This document shows positions 63,386-64,000 of a stretch of DNA of 64,000 nucleotides, piece by piece. Position 1 is the stretch's first letter. Each line of letters opens with the position of its first letter. The notes under the pieces were generated by a model that made no database searches, was not told the DNA's origin, and was given only the letters and a program-made list of their open reading frames with translations. The DNA is taken from positions 14,269,013 through 14,333,012 of the forward strand of contig JARWKL010000007.1 in the NCBI GenBank assembly GCA_029961685.1, given 5' to 3'. A program made the position numbers and the translations under genes. This DNA is from Aristolochia californica. Lineage: Eukaryota > Streptophyta > Magnoliopsida > Piperales > Aristolochiaceae.

Positions 63386-64000
63386 GCGCAAAATAATGGC
63401 ATGTTTGACTCGGGTAAATATCCCATCGCAAGTTCACTTGAGAATTTAATGAGCGTTTGTTATTCTCTTTAAAAGCTTTGCATCCATAGTTCATTTGAAT
63501 CTTTAATATGTTTCAAACATGCATATCCATTTTTACCATACATCAACTATAAAATTTTCATTTTGTTGTAAACTTTTTGCCTTCTTTGTTTTCGGGATGA
63601 AGGGAGAGCGAAAAGTCAAAGTTTTGATTTAAGAAAAGAGTGTACATCTAAAATGGAAAACCACAATGCACAATTATAGGGCGAGATAATTCCAAAGAGT
63701 GTCTGTAATTTTTAGGGATTGTAAGCTCTTTTTAGTTTTTATATCTCAGGTTTTGCAATCGTCAGGAAAAATTGGTGGTAGACGATTTTTAACAGAGTGT
63801 TGAATTGCAATCCATAAGTCATTTCATACAAAAATATAGCCGTTACGTACGATAAATCACTTTACAATCATCTATGATTGTTAGAACAAATTTTTGAAAA
63901 TGGGCAAAATAATGACTTGTTAGACTCGGGTAAATATCCCACCGCACGTTCACTTGAGAATTTAATGAGCGTTTATTATTCTCTTTAAAAGCTTAGGATC
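63386..64000 (+). repeat. HOR block 34, partial: short A, start of B
   Basis: A at 63386 (516 bp) has the same deletion, at 63531-63536, and the same GCGCAAAATAATGG anchor as block 33. The B at 63902 is cut by the window end after about 99 bp. Confidence 0.88.

Larger units (their letters stand above)
1..64000 (+). repeat. Satellite DNA array with A-B-C higher-order repeats
   Basis: Every part of the window aligns to a single AT-rich monomer of about 674 bp repeated head to tail in one orientation, about 97 times. The anchor GGGCAAAATAATG (or a 1-3 base variant) recurs at 9, 683, 1358, 2016, 2689, 3364 and so on to 63902, mostly 670-678 bases apart. Three monomer types alternate, giving a period of about 2,022 bp. 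No tRNA, rRNA, transposon end, simple-sequence block, telomere repeat or non-satellite insertion was seen, so all intervals longer than 300 bases without a gene are satellite. The array continues beyond both ends. Its role is unknown; arrays of this kind usually form heterochromatin and sometimes carry the centromere, which is inference here. Confidence 0.97.

Noticed and set aside
1..64000. Dozens of short open frames of 60-114 codons on both strands as genes
   Set aside because: They sit at the same two places in each monomer and vary only as the satellite varies. Plus-strand ones mostly begin with TTG rather than ATG, type A copies are truncated, and no known domain is visible.
1..64000. 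CRISPR array
   Set aside because: Repeats are about 674 bp, without unique spacers or cas genes, and the DNA looks eukaryotic.
1..64000. LTR retrotransposon or other mobile element as the source of the repeat
   Set aside because: No terminal repeats, target-site duplications, primer-binding site, or polymerase or integrase motifs were seen, and there are no interruptions between monomers.

Overview
The whole 64 kb window is one uninterrupted satellite DNA array with no gene, RNA gene, transposon or unique sequence that I can support. The unit is an AT-rich monomer of about 674 bp, always in the same orientation. About 97 monomers can be placed, and the array runs off both ends. A long tandem satellite with higher-order structure points to a eukaryotic nuclear genome (centromeric, pericentromeric or subtelomeric heterochromatin). 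A plant is a weak preference only. I do not recognise the repeat family and cannot name the species or the chromosomal position from sequence alone.

Monomers fall into three types, A, B and C, told apart by linked diagnostic variants along their length. The default order is A-B-C, giving a higher-order repeat (HOR) of about 2,022 bp. I phase every monomer at the shared block GGGCAAAATAATG; type A blocks continue GCATG, B continue ACTTG and C continue GCTTG. In that phase there are 34 blocks: about 21 trimers, nine dimers that have lost one monomer's worth of sequence, one tetramer, two pentamers and a partial final block. Almost every non-trimer contains a chimeric monomer whose two halves come from different types, as expected from unequal crossing-over or conversion between out-of-register monomers.

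Layout: 0-16.8 kb is mostly trimers and holds a 9.44 kb super-repeat (about 1.1-7.2 kb copied at about 10.5-16.6 kb). 16.9-18.7 kb is a deletion-scarred trimer. 18.65-24.04 kb has switched to a 2.69 kb four-monomer unit present twice. 24-41 kb is fairly regular trimers with one damaged dimer. 41-56 kb is the most rearranged part, with chimeras, a tetramer, two pentamers and a B segment copied over 6.09 kb. 56.8-60.8 kb is a very recent tandem duplication of one HOR. 61-64 kb is a shortened 1.87 kb HOR whose A monomer has lost about 157 bp and which is itself being repeated.

Short open frames of 60-102 codons recur in nearly every monomer because the sequence recurs. The plus-strand frame starts at TTG and is truncated in type A. 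I treat all of them as non-coding. Two short dyads and a B-specific G-rich patch are the best candidates for functional or structural elements inside the monomer.
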